Position numbers and translations under genes: made by a program
Shown: piece after piece, positions 11,051 through 22,474 of the stretch
Numbering within the stretch: position 1 is the stretch's first letter
Layout of the letters: each line of letters starts with the position of its first letter
Source of the DNA: Niebla homalea
Taxonomy: Eukaryota > Ascomycota > Lecanoromycetes > Lecanorales > Ramalinaceae
Direction of reading: 5' to 3'
DNA: 64,000 bases
NCBI GenBank assembly: GCA_019925105.1
Contig: JAHGAU010000005.1
Location: forward strand, 310,001 to 374,000
Notes under the pieces: model-generated
What the model was told of the DNA's origin: nothing
Database searches by the model: none
What the model saw: the letters and a program-made list of their open reading frames with translations, nothing else

Positions 11051-12163
11051 TCACTCAATTCTTGTTGTAGACCCAGTTGACGAATTACTGTTGTTGGTAT
11101 TTCTGATCCAAGAGCACTCACCATGTCGCGTCCAGGAAATCATATGGTCTTCAACCTCTTCTTCGATCCCAGCCTTCAGAGCATCATTTCGATAGTCCAA
11201 AAAGTCGACAGTCGATAGAGGAAGCGATGGCCAATCGTTCTCTATCCGATCTGCAATGTCCGTGATGCAACCGTAGAATTCCATCCACATGTCTTTATGA
11301 TTGTCTTGCATGGATTTCGCTTCTGTGATATCGTTCTGATTGGCACTGGGGTGTTTAACACTTGGGGCGAGCTGGACACGAAGAATGCGCAGGCCAGACA
11401 TGGAAGCCACAATATTCAAACAATCCATGTTGGCAATTGGAAATACAGCGATGTATTCGAAGACTGTTAAAAATTGTAAACAACCTGGGGACGGCCATTG
11501 GTAGTCTGTCGTTGGGTCGGAGCTCACCATCCAGGACGGGACCTGAAGATGGAAGTACTCATATGTAGAGTACGCGGGGAGAGAGGAGCCCTCATTGAAG
11601 GTTACCTGGCTCCAAGGACGAGCTTGCATGAGATAAGATGGCGTTTGCGACACGTTGGAGATTCTCTTGTCTGTCTGAAGGCGAAGTACTTGGAACAATA
11701 TTTGAAACGCCCAAGCATCGGTCAGGCGACAGGTAGAGGTCATGATGGCAGCCATCTTCTTCGGTGAGATGGCTACGGTGACAACGTTCGGATTCAGCAA
11801 TTCGATGGCCATACACAGTGCCTCCTGAGTCAAGTCTGGACCCACTGGATGATAGGCAAGTGGGTCGTCGTGGACCAAAATGCTATGCACCTGGGATATC
11901 CCAATGTCCAGATCCCGTAGTATTGGAAAAAGAACTGACAAGTCACGTCTGGCGTTGATTGAAATGTGCTTGAATAAAAGCTTTGCTGCAGCCTCTCGAT
12001 ATCTTCGATTGGTCCGAGAAATACATTTCAATGGCTGTATCTCCGACTGGAATAATCGAATCGACGGCTTATCGAACAAGTGCCTTTCTGATGGGGGTGG
12101 TGTATCCAAGCTGGACAATATGAGACCAACGATCTCTAGAGGCAGACTGTCAATGTTCGACAT
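11051..12163 (-). CDS. F-box-like protein
   Basis: This single open frame of 370 residues begins MSNIDSLPLEIVGLILSSLD, a short F-box-like motif directly after the start, followed by ISRTNRRYREAAAKLLFKHI, as in many fungal F-box proteins with degenerate leucine-rich tails. The frame is open further upstream to 12250, but only from a GTG, so the ATG at 12163 is preferred. Near the C-terminus a strong donor (GTGAGT at about 11121) could start an intron; I found no convincing acceptor, so the last ~20 residues are uncertain. Substrate and role are unknown. Confidence 0.65.
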   Translation of the reverse strand: MSNIDSLPLEIVGLILSSLDTPPPSERHLFDKPSIRLFQSEIQPLKCISRTNRRYREAAAKLLFKHISINARRDLSVLFPILRDLDIGISQVHSILVHDDPLAYHPVGPDLTQEALCMAIELLNPNVVTVAISPKKMAAIMTSTCRLTDAWAFQILFQVLRLQTDKRISNVSQTPSYLMQARPWSQVTFNEGSSLPAYSTYEYFHLQVPSWMVSSDPTTDYQWPSPGCLQFLTVFEYIAVFPIANMDCLNIVASMSGLRILRVQLAPSVKHPSANQNDITEAKSMQDNHKDMWMEFYGCITDIADRIENDWPSLPLSTVDFLDYRNDALKAGIEEEVEDHMISWTRHGECSWIRNTNNSNSSTGSTTRIE

Positions 12164-12747
12164 AGTGTCCAAGGTAGACTCAATTGTTAGAGTCCCATAT
12201 GCAAGTGAAATGGTTGCTCCTTTGTCTGAATGTGGGGGCTGAACCCTCACTTTCTCTACTCTTTGAGCAATCTCATGGTAGCAGTGTCTTCAATATTATG
12301 GTTCATTTCATGTGAAAGGGAGTGATGCAGTGACTTCCATGATGGAACGAAGAAGTTGTTTATCACCTTGCAGGACTGAGAATTGAAGCTGAGATTAGGA
12401 ATACGCTGACTAAGGCGGCCTCAGAGGCGATATGATTGGTCAGAGGCCAAGGCATTAAGTAGGTATGTATTCTGTATTGTGAAGGATCTCACTGCAAAGG
12501 TCTGCGCTCGTTGACCGCCATTGATGGAGGGACTGAATATAACAGCGACCAATCTACTCCCAAGGTCAGTGTGGGCATTGGGTCCCGATTGCAAAAGGCT
12601 TTCGAGACTTATGGCTGGCAAGTCAGCAATCCTCGCCGTTGAGGAAGGAGCGGGCTACTTGTCGATATGACCTTCATCTTTTGATCGTCTCGCGGATTCG
12701 GTCATCAAGGATACTGCTTCATCCTACAATATCAACCTACACACGAG
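12164..12747. promoter_or_regulatory. divergent promoter region, F-box-like and tubby-like genes
   Basis: This is 584 bp between divergent start codons. I saw no recognisable site and no small gene. Confidence 0.4.
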
Positions 12748-13500
12748 ATGACATATTATTCGTATTCACATGAGACATATCCCTCACAACGGCCTACGCA
12801 GCATCCAGCACCACAGACATCACCGATCCAGCAGAGTTCACCCATGTATACTTCTAGCATCAGTCAAACCTACAGTGCGGGTACCCAAGGACATGCTCCA
12901 CTTGGAGTTCACCAACTTACCAGCTCCCGCTCCTTTCTGATAAAAATCAACGGCCTCTGGAAATCAGGCCTCACAATCATGTCGCCGGACGGGACCACGC
13001 CTCTCTATCAGGTGCAGAGATACTCGTGGCGCCGCCCACACGTCACCATCGCCACAGCGTCTGCCCCCAACATTGTCGTCGGCGCAGCGACGCTCCATGC
13101 TTTCTCCTCACGAATCGATCTGCAGGTCCGAAACCAGTCATTCACTCTTAGGCGGCGCGGCTTCTTCAAGTCTGGCTTGTGTTATGCATCACCAGCATGG
13201 AACGGTGCGACGTTGATCTGGAAGCAAAAGAGCTTTCTCAGTCGCCAATTAGTCTGCTTGTATGAGGGAGAAGTGTTTGTGGCGAAGCTGAAATCGAGTT
13301 TTGGTAGCTTTAGGAGGATAGGGGAATTAGAGGTCGATGAAAATGCCATGCAGAGAGCGCCCGGTGGCGAGACTGCCGTCATCGAGGAGGCCATGATGGT
13401 GGTGCTTGCAATCATAGAGGTTCGACGTCGCAGAAAGAATAACAGCGGTGGTATGGGTGCCGCTGATGGAGGGGGATGTGACGCCGGGGGAGATTGTTGA
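12748..13500 (+). CDS. tubby C-terminal-like (LURP-one-type) domain protein
   Basis: Intronless, 250 residues. The first ~55 residues are Gln/Ser/Pro/Tyr-rich and disordered. From about 58 to 205 a beta-rich domain shows alternating short strands (SFLIKINGLWKSGLTIMSP, YQVQRYSWRRPHVTI, QSFTLRRRGFFKSG, ATLIWKQKSFLS) typical of the tubby/LURP-one fold common in fungal hypothetical proteins. The end turns basic and then glycine-rich. No signal peptide or clear membrane segment is seen. The family fold is inferred from pattern. Function is unknown; some members are thought to bind lipids. Confidence 0.7.
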   Translation: MTYYSYSHETYPSQRPTQHPAPQTSPIQQSSPMYTSSISQTYSAGTQGHAPLGVHQLTSSRSFLIKINGLWKSGLTIMSPDGTTPLYQVQRYSWRRPHVTIATASAPNIVVGAATLHAFSSRIDLQVRNQSFTLRRRGFFKSGLCYASPAWNGATLIWKQKSFLSRQLVCLYEGEVFVAKLKSSFGSFRRIGELEVDENAMQRAPGGETAVIEEAMMVVLAIIEVRRRRKNNSGGMGAADGGGCDAGGDC

Positions 13501-15556
13501 GGGATGTCGTATCATGCACTCGGTGAGTTAACGAGGGACACCTAGATCATTATTGCCTAGAACCCCAAGGCCTGTTCAAACAGACAAACAGTACTGATGA
13601 AGTTCTCAAGATCTATGAGAACGCTGGCTTGCTGCAGTAATCGAGAGGAGTGGTCAACCAATGCCATCGTCACTTCGATCGGATAGCGTGCGTCTTTGCA
13701 AAAGATGAAGCTTTCTAGATGCGGCCTTTATGGCGAACCGTTGCGTTCCTGGGAGAGATAAGCCTTGTTGTTAATCATTGCCTTGCATCGTGGCTTGCAC
13801 TTAGGCTTGTAAGTCTGCACTAATCCTCGCTTCGAGACCATATTGACGATCCATTATTGTCAGCCACAGTGGGTAAGATCAGTCGGTCTGCATAATTGGC
13901 CGGCCAAATGTCCGCGAGAAAGTCTCGACTGTTCTGTTTTTTTTTAAAGACAGTATACGTACCTGTGAACGTCTAGTTCTATGTGGTAGGATGGGTAGGC
14001 GTGAGTCACGCGCAGGTGGAGTTCCTGAGTGCTGGATCAATCCAGGTCTCTCTGGAATGTTATTGCCGAGTTATCCAGTTGCCAGCTCGTGTCTTTTGAT
14101 GAGTACAGATTAAATTGACGATCTTTGCCTATTACTTAGGCATATGATTTGAATTCTTTACGCCGAAAGAGGTGCTCTCAAAGCTTGCCTTCCTTACTTA
14201 GCGCTCCTCGGTGATTCTCCTGGGTAAGGTCCGGGATAGCCGGGCATCAAAGTCGGGGGCAAAATGGTATATGCAGGTGCTCTGCCAATCCGGGCTGAAA
14301 AGGTGGGACAGGTGGGAGATGATCTCGAACAGCAGTTTCGGTGCATAATGGAAAGGAAAGGCTGCATTGCCTACCATGTGACTATGCATTGGTCTGGCGA
14401 ATGGGAGGAGAATACCATGGTACACGGCGGTCTGGCTGATGGTATGGACCGGTGGGGACAATTGTGCGGTGCGCATAATGGATCACGGTCTCGGAAGGAC
14501 GCCAGCGGAGTGAACCGGCGAAAGATAGATCGCCCTCCGCATGCGCAGCGAAAACGGCTCAATTCGGCATGAGCAAAAGCAAATGTCGTGGCCCCAAAAG
14601 GCAGATGCAACGGAAGTAGACTGCCGAGAAGCTTTGAGCAAATAATAGTTGCCGGCGGAGATATGGGAAATTATCATCTATATTCGGATTCGCGTGTTTC
14701 CCGTTTTGGTTTTCCCCTGAAACCCCACATTGCTATTTCTGGCTGTGATCTTCTGCTGCCCCAGTGCCCCTGTTTCAATGCTTTGAATGCTTGAACCCTT
14801 TCCACCCGTTGTTCAAAAGAGTTGGCATACACACTACACGCGCAGGTGGTACACTTTTTCACGATACAGCTGCACGCCGAGAGGAGATGATTTACCCACT
14901 CTTGTCGACGATAAGAAAACGAAGCAGGATTATGCACAGTCAGATGAAGTTGCGCCTCGTACATTTTAGTATCCAGTCGGATGTTCTTCACGATGCTGCC
15001 TATGGGCTAGACCACCTCAAATACCCAAACCCCCAATCCGTGCCAATATTCCACGGAAGGTTTTATCGTTCCTAGTCGAGGCGGGCTTGCGTAGTAAGCT
15101 CCCTAAGGCGGTAAGCATCCCCTGCAGCTGGCCTCTCACATGGCCCGAATCTTCGTATTACTGCTCTTTATGGGTGCGACCCGAAATAGGCTGAGTATGC
15201 AGCTTAAGGTTTTAGCATTGGTTGGGCGCACGCGTTTGCATCATTGCATGGCCACTGGCCAGGTGTGTTTGGGTGGATCCAGCACGGCCAGCACGGCCAG
15301 CACTAGCCGGGGTAGCTTCCAAGAGAAGGGAAGAGGTAGCTTTTCTTCTTCTCTTCTGCCTCACTTCCAGTATCATATCCTTCTTCCTTCTTACTCACGC
15401 TCGTTGCTACAAGATCACTCCTTCTCCTCGTTGTTTGTCCATTTCCTTTTCATTCACGGCGTCCTCTTTTGCCCTCTTTTGCCCTACCTGAGGCTCTACA
15501 TAATACTCTCGTTACCGCCAAACAATACCTTCTAATATTAATCAATCTTCGTCAAC
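13501..15556. other. 2.1-kb intergenic region
   Basis: Short open frames on both strands lack motifs. A small direct repeat (GCACGGCCA units) lies at 15282-15302, and a CT-rich stretch at about 15340-15500 precedes the peroxidase start, which is usual for fungal promoters. I see nothing else. Confidence 0.45.
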
Positions 15557-17253
15557 ATGCTGTCCTCCTTCCTCTACACCTGCCTGTCGTTGGCCTCACT
15601 CAAGCTCGTCAGCGCCCAGTGGCCCACTGATTCCAACTCCGCCATCGTCCGAGAGATCGAACATCTCTACCTCGACTCTGCCACCCACAACTTACAATCC
15701 TTCATCAGCCCATGCAGCCAATACGTTGACTCCTCCACCGGCTCGGTGAACAACGACCTCGGTCGACAGACAGCAGCAGAATGGGTTCGCGTGGCCTTTC
15801 ACGACTTCGTCACATACAACATCTATACCGAAACGGGTGGTGTCGATGCCTCCATCGGCTTTGAAACCACTCGAGGTGAGAACGTCGGCACCGCCTTCAA
15901 CGATGCCTTGATCAACTTCAGCTACTTCTTCAACGCCAAGGTATCCATGTCCGATCTCATCGCCCTGAGTGTCGTCGTCACCGCTGGCCATTGCGGTGGA
16001 ACTACTGTCTCCATGCGAGGAGGACGGATCGATGCCACTGCAGCTGGCCCGACTGGCGTGCCTCAACCACAGCAAGACCTACACACCCAGCTCACCGAAT
16101 TCTCCAACGCAGGCTTCAACGAAGATGACACCATCGGTCTGACAGTGTGTGGACATTCCTTTGGAGGCGTGCACAAGAACATCTTCCCGGATGTCATCCA
16201 ACCCGGAACTACAGGCACCCAGGAGGGATCGGATGGAAGAATCGCTTTCGATACTACATCCGACACCTTGGACACCAACGTCGCGACTGAATATCTTCAG
16301 GGCACTGGTAACAGGGGCGGCCCGCTCGTGACCACAACCAACGTCACCGACCAATCGGATCTGCGCTTGTACTCCTCTGACAACAACGCGACCATCACGA
16401 ATATGGCCCAATCCACAAGCTACTTCCAAAGCCAATGTTCGGCTCTCCTCCAGCGCATGATCGAGACTGCGCCCGGAGCGGTCAGATTCACCAATCCCAT
16501 CAACCCTACCACGAAAACCAACCTCAAGCCCTACGACGTCGATCTTAGTGTCGACTGGAGTGGCAACATGGTTCTGACAGGGTATCTGCGTTATGTTCAA
16601 GTCTCAGGCGCCGACGCAGCACCCGACAGCTACAGTGTCGCTCTGGTGGACCGCAGCGGCACAACAACCTCGACAACTGCTACTGCAACCAAATCCTCTA
16701 CTGACACTGGGACCGGTCTTTTCGGAGCCACCAACTCGTACCAATTCACTCTGAACTTCGACGCAACGACCGGCCTGTCGGGCATCACGGCTGGTGGACA
16801 GACATTCCCGTTCCAAGACACCATGTTTGTCATCCCAGGGCTGACATCGCTTTCGCCATATCCTCCTCCATTCTCCGCGACGCCAGCGATGAACGACGTC
16901 GGATCTTATACTTCGAACGTGACCGTTGCTGTAAGTTTCTCGAGTTCCATGATCCTTTTGTGGCCACCATACTGATGTCTCTTCCACAGTACCTTTCCAC
17001 CTCCGCACCCGACTCCCTCACGGCAACCTACTCCATGCCGGCCACCCAGGACGGCACGGTGGCCCCCAAGATCGATGCCTCAACAACGAGCACACTTGAC
17101 CAAATCGGTGTCTCGGGCCCCTTCACAATCTATTCGGGCACAATCACAAAGAGCTTGAGCGCCAAGCAGGTATACGGGATGAGCATCGACGTGGCGGCGT
17201 CGGGATCGAGCGCGGGGGTGGTGTTCTACAAACTCTTCAACAAGGATGCTTGA
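15557..17253 (+). CDS. secreted class II-type heme peroxidase
   Basis: Exons are 15557-16930 and 16990-17253 (phase 0), giving 545 residues. A signal peptide covers residues 1-20 (ending LVSA). The distal heme site is WVRVAFHDF with Arg78 and His82; the proximal site is VCGHSFGGVHK with His200. TLDTNVATEYLQGTGNRGG matches the region after the proximal His in fungal class II peroxidases. The family (plant/fungal/bacterial peroxidase superfamily) oxidises phenolic or other reducing substrates with H2O2 outside the cell. The C-terminal ~200 residues beyond the catalytic domain look beta-rich and repeat-free, which makes the protein longer than basidiomycete lignin peroxidases (about 340-370 residues) and closer to ascomycete forms. 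Confidence 0.88.
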
Positions 17254-17859
17254 TTTTCTCCATGAATAGATTTCGTAACGGCCGTGATGACTGCATTGGG
17301 CATGGGACGGGGATACCCCCCGGAACTTCTAGTTTCGAGAGATTTTTTTAATTTATCATATACCCTTCAATATATTGACAACCACTCAATCATCCAACTT
17401 GTATCTTAGAATTGCCTGTCATGACTGCCCTTTCGGTGCTAGATTGAGACCTCTGATATAATCTGCCACTGCGATTGAGTTGTTGCATTTTCTGAAACAT
17501 TGAAGATTGAGTGGGAACGGGAACGCTGTCTCTCTCAGCTGTGTACTACTGTTGTAGCCTAGCCTGATTGGCCCAGAGCTTCAGGTATTTGCGGGGTTCC
17601 CGAAATATCATCTTCCTGGTCAGTGTCGCTTGTCCATTATCTGTGAATTGGAAACTAATTTGATCATTGCCGACGACTCTATCGCCGGATGATCAATCGA
17701 GCCTCCGCTCTTTCCTTGAAAAGGTGCTTGTTTCAGACCTGCAAAACCCCTCCCAGTAGGATCAACCCACTATCTCGCCATATCTCGTTTCCTCTCTTGT
17801 TTCCCTCTTCTTTATTATCATCTATTCCCTCCCAATCAAGGAGCCAAAGCAGATCCATC
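17254..17859. other. intergenic, 606 bp
   Basis: This is the 3' flank of the peroxidase gene and the promoter of the CMD-like gene. The frame of the next gene is open upstream to 17689, but the start with family-like sequence is at 17860. Confidence 0.4.
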
Positions 17860-19301
17860 ATGGGCACCACCGTCGACCGCACCGCCGAAGAAGCCAGAAC
17901 TCTCATCACCGCGCTCCAAAACAAGTTCCCTTCGAAAACGTTGGGAGATGATCGATGGTACATCCTCGCCGTAAATCTCCCCCCCAATTGCCCATTCTCA
18001 ATTGTCCACTCCCCCGTTTTCAAACAAAATAAACTCCTCTTTTTTCTCCTTCTCCTCTTTCTTCAAACACACAGAGAAGACCTTTTCGCCCCCCTCCTCT
18101 TTCACCCAGAGAATGCCGACCACGATCATCCTACTGACGCCTCTCTCCCCCCTTCACCCAAACAGCTCACCACACTCGTCGCCGCCGGCCAATGCGACCA
18201 CGCCCCCACCTTATACACCTACCTGACTTCCCAGCCGCAACACCAAACCCCGGAGTCGCGACAGGTCAGTGTTCGATCGCTTGAGACCACTCCCATCATT
18301 CCCATCAGCTGTTCCCCCAAAAGCTAAACGGTAACTGAGTTTCCGGAAATGGGGTTTTCTGCAGGCATTGATGCGCCGCCTCCGCGAAACGCTGGTGAAG
18401 TGCGTTCCTATTGTGGGTGTGCCCAAGCCGTTGGAAGCGGTCCATCAGATCAGTGCGGTCGAGCGTCCGGAAGACAAGGACTATACTTTCTCCAGGTAAT
18501 ATTGGTTTTCTCATGATATAAGGTGTTTTGTTTTAGGTGGCGGGTGGAACGGGGACGGTGGTGATGGACTGGACTGACGGACTGGCGGTTGGGGTGGGAC
18601 ACAGAGAGCACTGGCGATCCGGCGAGGAAAACAAGCGGAAGGGCCAGGAGTGGCTCGACACCATCTACAAGGAGAATCGGGCCGGTGCCATCAAATCCAT
18701 GGAAGCGCACAAGGATTTCCGTTTGTCTCCCCCCCCCCTTTTTTCCTTTCCCCTTTTTGCCTTCCCCATACTTGCTTCCTTCCCCCCTCCACCTCCTCAC
18801 CAATAACCTACCTACTCCTGCTCGCGCTGATGCGCTCGCCTCAGTCTGGATATCCCAGAACATCACCTACGGCCTCTACCTCTCCGACCACACCATCCTC
18901 GACGGCATCGACACCGAGCTCGTCGTGCTTTCGGGCATCATGATGCAAAACCTGGTGCGTGAGACTGGGTGGCATCTGCGGGGCACCCGCAGGGTCGGCG
19001 TGTCGATGGAGGATACCGAAACTGTGCAGCAATGTGTGAGTCGTATTTTTCTTTTTTTCCCCCTTCTTTGTTTTTTAGGGGGAAAGGAGTGTGAGATGAA
19101 CAGGGGGAAGGTGTCAGGTGGCAAGGAACCCACCTACCCAGCAGAAAGCCCGCCAAAGATTGAGGTCAGGAAGAACGGGAGGAAAGGCTGACGTTTGGGC
19201 AACCCGACCCGACCGCCAAACAGATCGAGATGGTCGCCGACTTCGCAGGGATCGTGTTGGATAAGGTGCCGAGGGTGGGGGATATCGAACATGAGGTGTG
19301 A
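17860..19301 (+). CDS. carboxymuconolactone decarboxylase-like (AhpD-fold) protein
   Basis: The six exons are 17860-17970, 18166-18264, 18365-18495, 18605-18720, 18845-19035 and 19224-19301, giving 241 residues. All junctions keep phase and recreate a continuous family sequence: GDDRWYILALTTLVAAGQ, RRLRETLVKCVPIVGVPKPL, ERPEDKDYTFSR, ITYGLYLSDHTILDGIDTE, LVVLSGIMMQNL, GWHLRGTRRVGV and a C-terminal VPRVGDIEHEV. This is a widespread fungal branch of the CMD/AhpD-like superfamily. I see no CxxC pair of the AhpD peroxidase type, so a redox role is not supported. No signal peptide is present; it is likely cytosolic or mitochondrial. Introns are unusually long and pyrimidine-rich for this window (100-195 nt). 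Confidence 0.85.
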
Positions 19302-20248
19302 GAGGTGTGAATCCGAGTGGGTGGAAGGTTTTGCTGCGATGATGATTGGGCAAATGATGTAAATCTTGGCCAAAAAAGAAAAGAAACATGGATTAAGTAT
19401 ACGGGACAAGTTTGGAAAGATTTGGGCGTGTTTTGTGAGAGAAAGAAAGGGAGAGAAGCTGATGGCGGAGGATGGATGGATGGCCTGAGAGGTAGGTAGT
19501 AGGTCTCCAGGTACTTTCATTTTTCCCCCTGGGGGTTTAGGAAGGCATTCTGGTTTCTCCACCCCTCCCAAAAAGTCATTCAAGAATGACCCTTGCGCTG
19601 GTGGTCTCCTTTTAAAGAAAAAGAGAGAGGGAATAAAAAAAAGGGGGGTGGGAAAGAGGCTTCGCAAAGTCATCGACCCTTCCAGTCGGCGTACGTAGGT
19701 GGGACAGAGAAGTACCGAGAAGTTTTCCTTGAACCCACCCATCCTTGGTTCATTCAGGCGTGAAACCTGTGGAAGACCACTAGTCCACGACAATTGGAGG
19801 ATGTGTGTGTGTTTGTGTGGGTATATGCCATGCCACCCAGCAAGCAAGCACGCACCTCCTCTTCCTCCACCGCGTGTCTTGGAGAACTCTTTTTTTCAAT
19901 TCTTTGAGGTTATGTACACACAGCCTTGTTTCCCCCGCCCCATTTATTTGACTGGCTTTCTCTCTTATCGTACATACATACACATTCACACACACACACA
20001 GTGGAAGAAGGTCATCTTTCCATTATTCGATCTAGGGGGACTGGGGACAAGAGAAAGAACCCCCGGCATCATTCGCTTTCTGCTTTTCTTCTTTTCCCCT
20101 AAAAACCCCGTTTCTTCGAGATTTGCGCCGTGGAGGACATTGAGAGGTCGATCTTTTCCAAGGTCGATTGTTGTTACTGTTTGGGGGGGAGCAAGAGAGG
20201 GAGGGTAGACAGAGCAGCGGGCCACCAATTGTCTCATGGGCACTTTCT
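19302..20248. other. convergent intergenic region with simple-sequence tracts
   Basis: This is 947 bp between two stop codons. It contains purine- and pyrimidine-rich runs and a short CA tract near 19983-20000. No supported gene. Confidence 0.45.
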
Positions 20249-21765
20249 TCAACAAGTGACACCCCTCTCCAACCCCACCACCCCCTCCCCGAAACTACCA
20301 TCACTATCCTCCCCCTCGCCCACCCCGCCCGCGGTCGGTTTGGCCGTACTGGCCACGTGCACGTGCGTCGTCCGCAGGATCCCCTCCCCGCGTTCCACCG
20401 GCGGCGGCAAGATCTTCCTCTCGCTCTCCGTATCATCATCAAGGAAGGTGCCCGCGCGGTGATGCTGGCTCGACGACCCCTGCGGATACATCGGGATGCT
20501 CTTGCTGTCGTGCGGGTAGTAGCCCAAGTGCTTGGACCGCGAGGCGCCGGCGCTGGTGGAGAGTTGGTGGAAGACGCTGACGAAGAGGGGTCGGAGCGGG
20601 GGCAGGCAGCCGAGGATGAGGACGAGCCAGCATTCGGTCATGGCCCAGATGACGAGGGAGGAGATGAAGTCTGTTTGTGTGTGTGTGTGCGTGCGGTTAG
20701 TCACCATGTGGATGGTTGGGGAGTGGGAAGTGGGAAGTGGGGAGGGAGGGAGGTTGGGGAGCAACATGGTAAAGGGGGGTGAGGTGGACGGGCCGGCCCA
20801 TGAAACGTACAGGTGATGTCTTGCTCGGCGGAGATGAATTTGAGGTTGACAGTTTTGACGATGCCGGCTGCTGCGGCGCTGGTGTGGGAAAATGGTGTTA
20901 ATCAAGGGTGAGGAGGGGGGCAGATAAGTAGGGGACGCACATCAGACCTCCAGCCATGAGCAGACAGAGGCCGATCTTGATCTTTTTGGAGATCTTAAGG
21001 CTCCAGAAGAATACCACGGGATAGACGGCGAGAAGGATATCGCTGAGAGCGGCCCAGGCTGGATCAACCGATCGTAAGCTTCACCATCACACATGCATGT
21101 CTTGACCCGGGGAAATTTGGCAAACTCACTGCCCTGAAAGTATCCAACGATGTTGGTCCGCTCGATATGATTGCATACCCCCGGAAGCTCCTGGTTCCAC
21201 AGTTTCGGAACAGGATTGCACTGCAGCAGGATCATGATCATCTGATCGATATTAATGACGATGTTGCTGACCCCGATGAAGTACAAAAACCAGACGAGGA
21301 CAGTGTCCTTCATACTATGCGCCCTGTCTTGTATTCGCAAGAGGAAAGCAATGACAGCAATCTTCCCGAATCCGATGGCTTGGATAGCGACGATTTGCCC
21401 CATCCAGCTCCACAGGTTCGCCTTCACCAGTTGCGGGCCGAAAAGCAGATACATGTGGTTGCCCAGGCCGGACAAGACAGATACGGTGATCATGGCTTGA
21501 GCGACCAGTCCAGTGACCTTTTGAAAAACACTTGTCAGAAGCTTGAGCGCGAGGAGCGCGCGCACTCCTTTGGGTGAGAGAGGGGTTTTACCAGCGTCAA
21601 CATTGCCCAGAAGAAGTCCCACTTGAACGATCTCACGATCGTTGCGTTGGTGTAGGTCCGCATCGCCATCAGAATCACGGCCAGTGAAGCTTCTGCCCAG
21701 GTCACTCCCAAGACCGAAGGCCCCCTTCCACCATACGGATCGTCCAGTATCTGATGGTCTGCCAT
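20249..21765 (-). CDS. PTH11-like seven-helix rhodopsin-fold membrane protein
   Basis: The five exons are 21592-21765, 21130-21517, 20941-21058, 20811-20878 and 20249-20670, giving 389 residues. Seven hydrophobic segments are seen, for example SVLGVTWAEASLAVILMAM, QIVAIQAIGFGKIAVIAFLL, VLVWFLYFIGVSNIVINI, AALSDILLAVYPVVFFW and ISSLVIWAMTECWLVLILG, with the loop LLQCNPVPKLWN and basic KISKKIKIG after helix 5, the usual layout of this large fungal family. Some members are surface receptors needed for host or surface sensing; most are uncharacterised. The ~125-residue cytoplasmic tail is Ser/Gly-rich with Asp/Glu/Arg patches. It is divergent from the methyltransferase gene. Intron 4 holds a GT microsatellite. 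Confidence 0.85.
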
Positions 21766-22474
21766 TGTCTTGTTCGTCGCCGGCACGAGGGACAGGAAGA
21801 ACGAGAGTCTTTTTGGAAAGGAAACAATAGTGCGGCATTCATGAAAAGGCATAGAAGTTCATGACCAACATCATTGATAAGACTTTTGGGGCAGCGGCCC
21901 CAGCACTGTTGCGAGCTCTCGATGACCGCAGTAGGTAAGAGGCACAGCGACGGGAGTTCAAGTGGAATAATAACGTCGAAGAGCAACAACGGCCTGGTCG
22001 GATACCGGGCTCGTTAACAACGTGCGCAGTCTTGTATCTCCTTTACTTCCTGAGAGACTCGAGTTTAAGAGAGACTTTGGCCATAAAAGATTTAGAGTAA
22101 ATATCAATGATCACCTTTCATACCAAGCTTAGAACAATTAAACCTCTTTCTCGATAGTTGTGGTCATTGGAAAAGTCGGCGGTCCCTTGGTCTAAGGGCG
22201 TAAACGTTGCAATTTTTACCGAGCCGGGAATGACCTGCTTAACCGGCACTTGAAAAGTAACTGTTACACTGCATATGCACGATCGAGGGTTATCATGAAT
22301 GGATCATAACGCGGATGCCAAGAGATTATGAGTGGGGCTATTAGCGGCTCATAAATACGGATAAGCTGGATAAGTAGAGTAATAAACAGGATAAACTGAA
22401 TATCGTCAAAGCATCCTCTGCCTAGGACACTTTGTACATTCGTGCAGCCAACATCATCACTCCCAGCCAGTGTC
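21766..22474. promoter_or_regulatory. divergent promoter region, PTH11-like gene and O-methyltransferase
   Basis: This is 709 bp between divergent start codons. I see no coding exon and no certain factor site. A TCGGCGGTC string near 22175 resembles half-sites of zinc-cluster regulators, but one hit of this length has no weight. Confidence 0.4.

Noticed and set aside
18002..18226. Coding sequence in the first intron region of the CMD-like gene
   Set aside because: The phase-0 junction 17970/18166 recreates the family sequence; the open stretch before 18166 does not fit.
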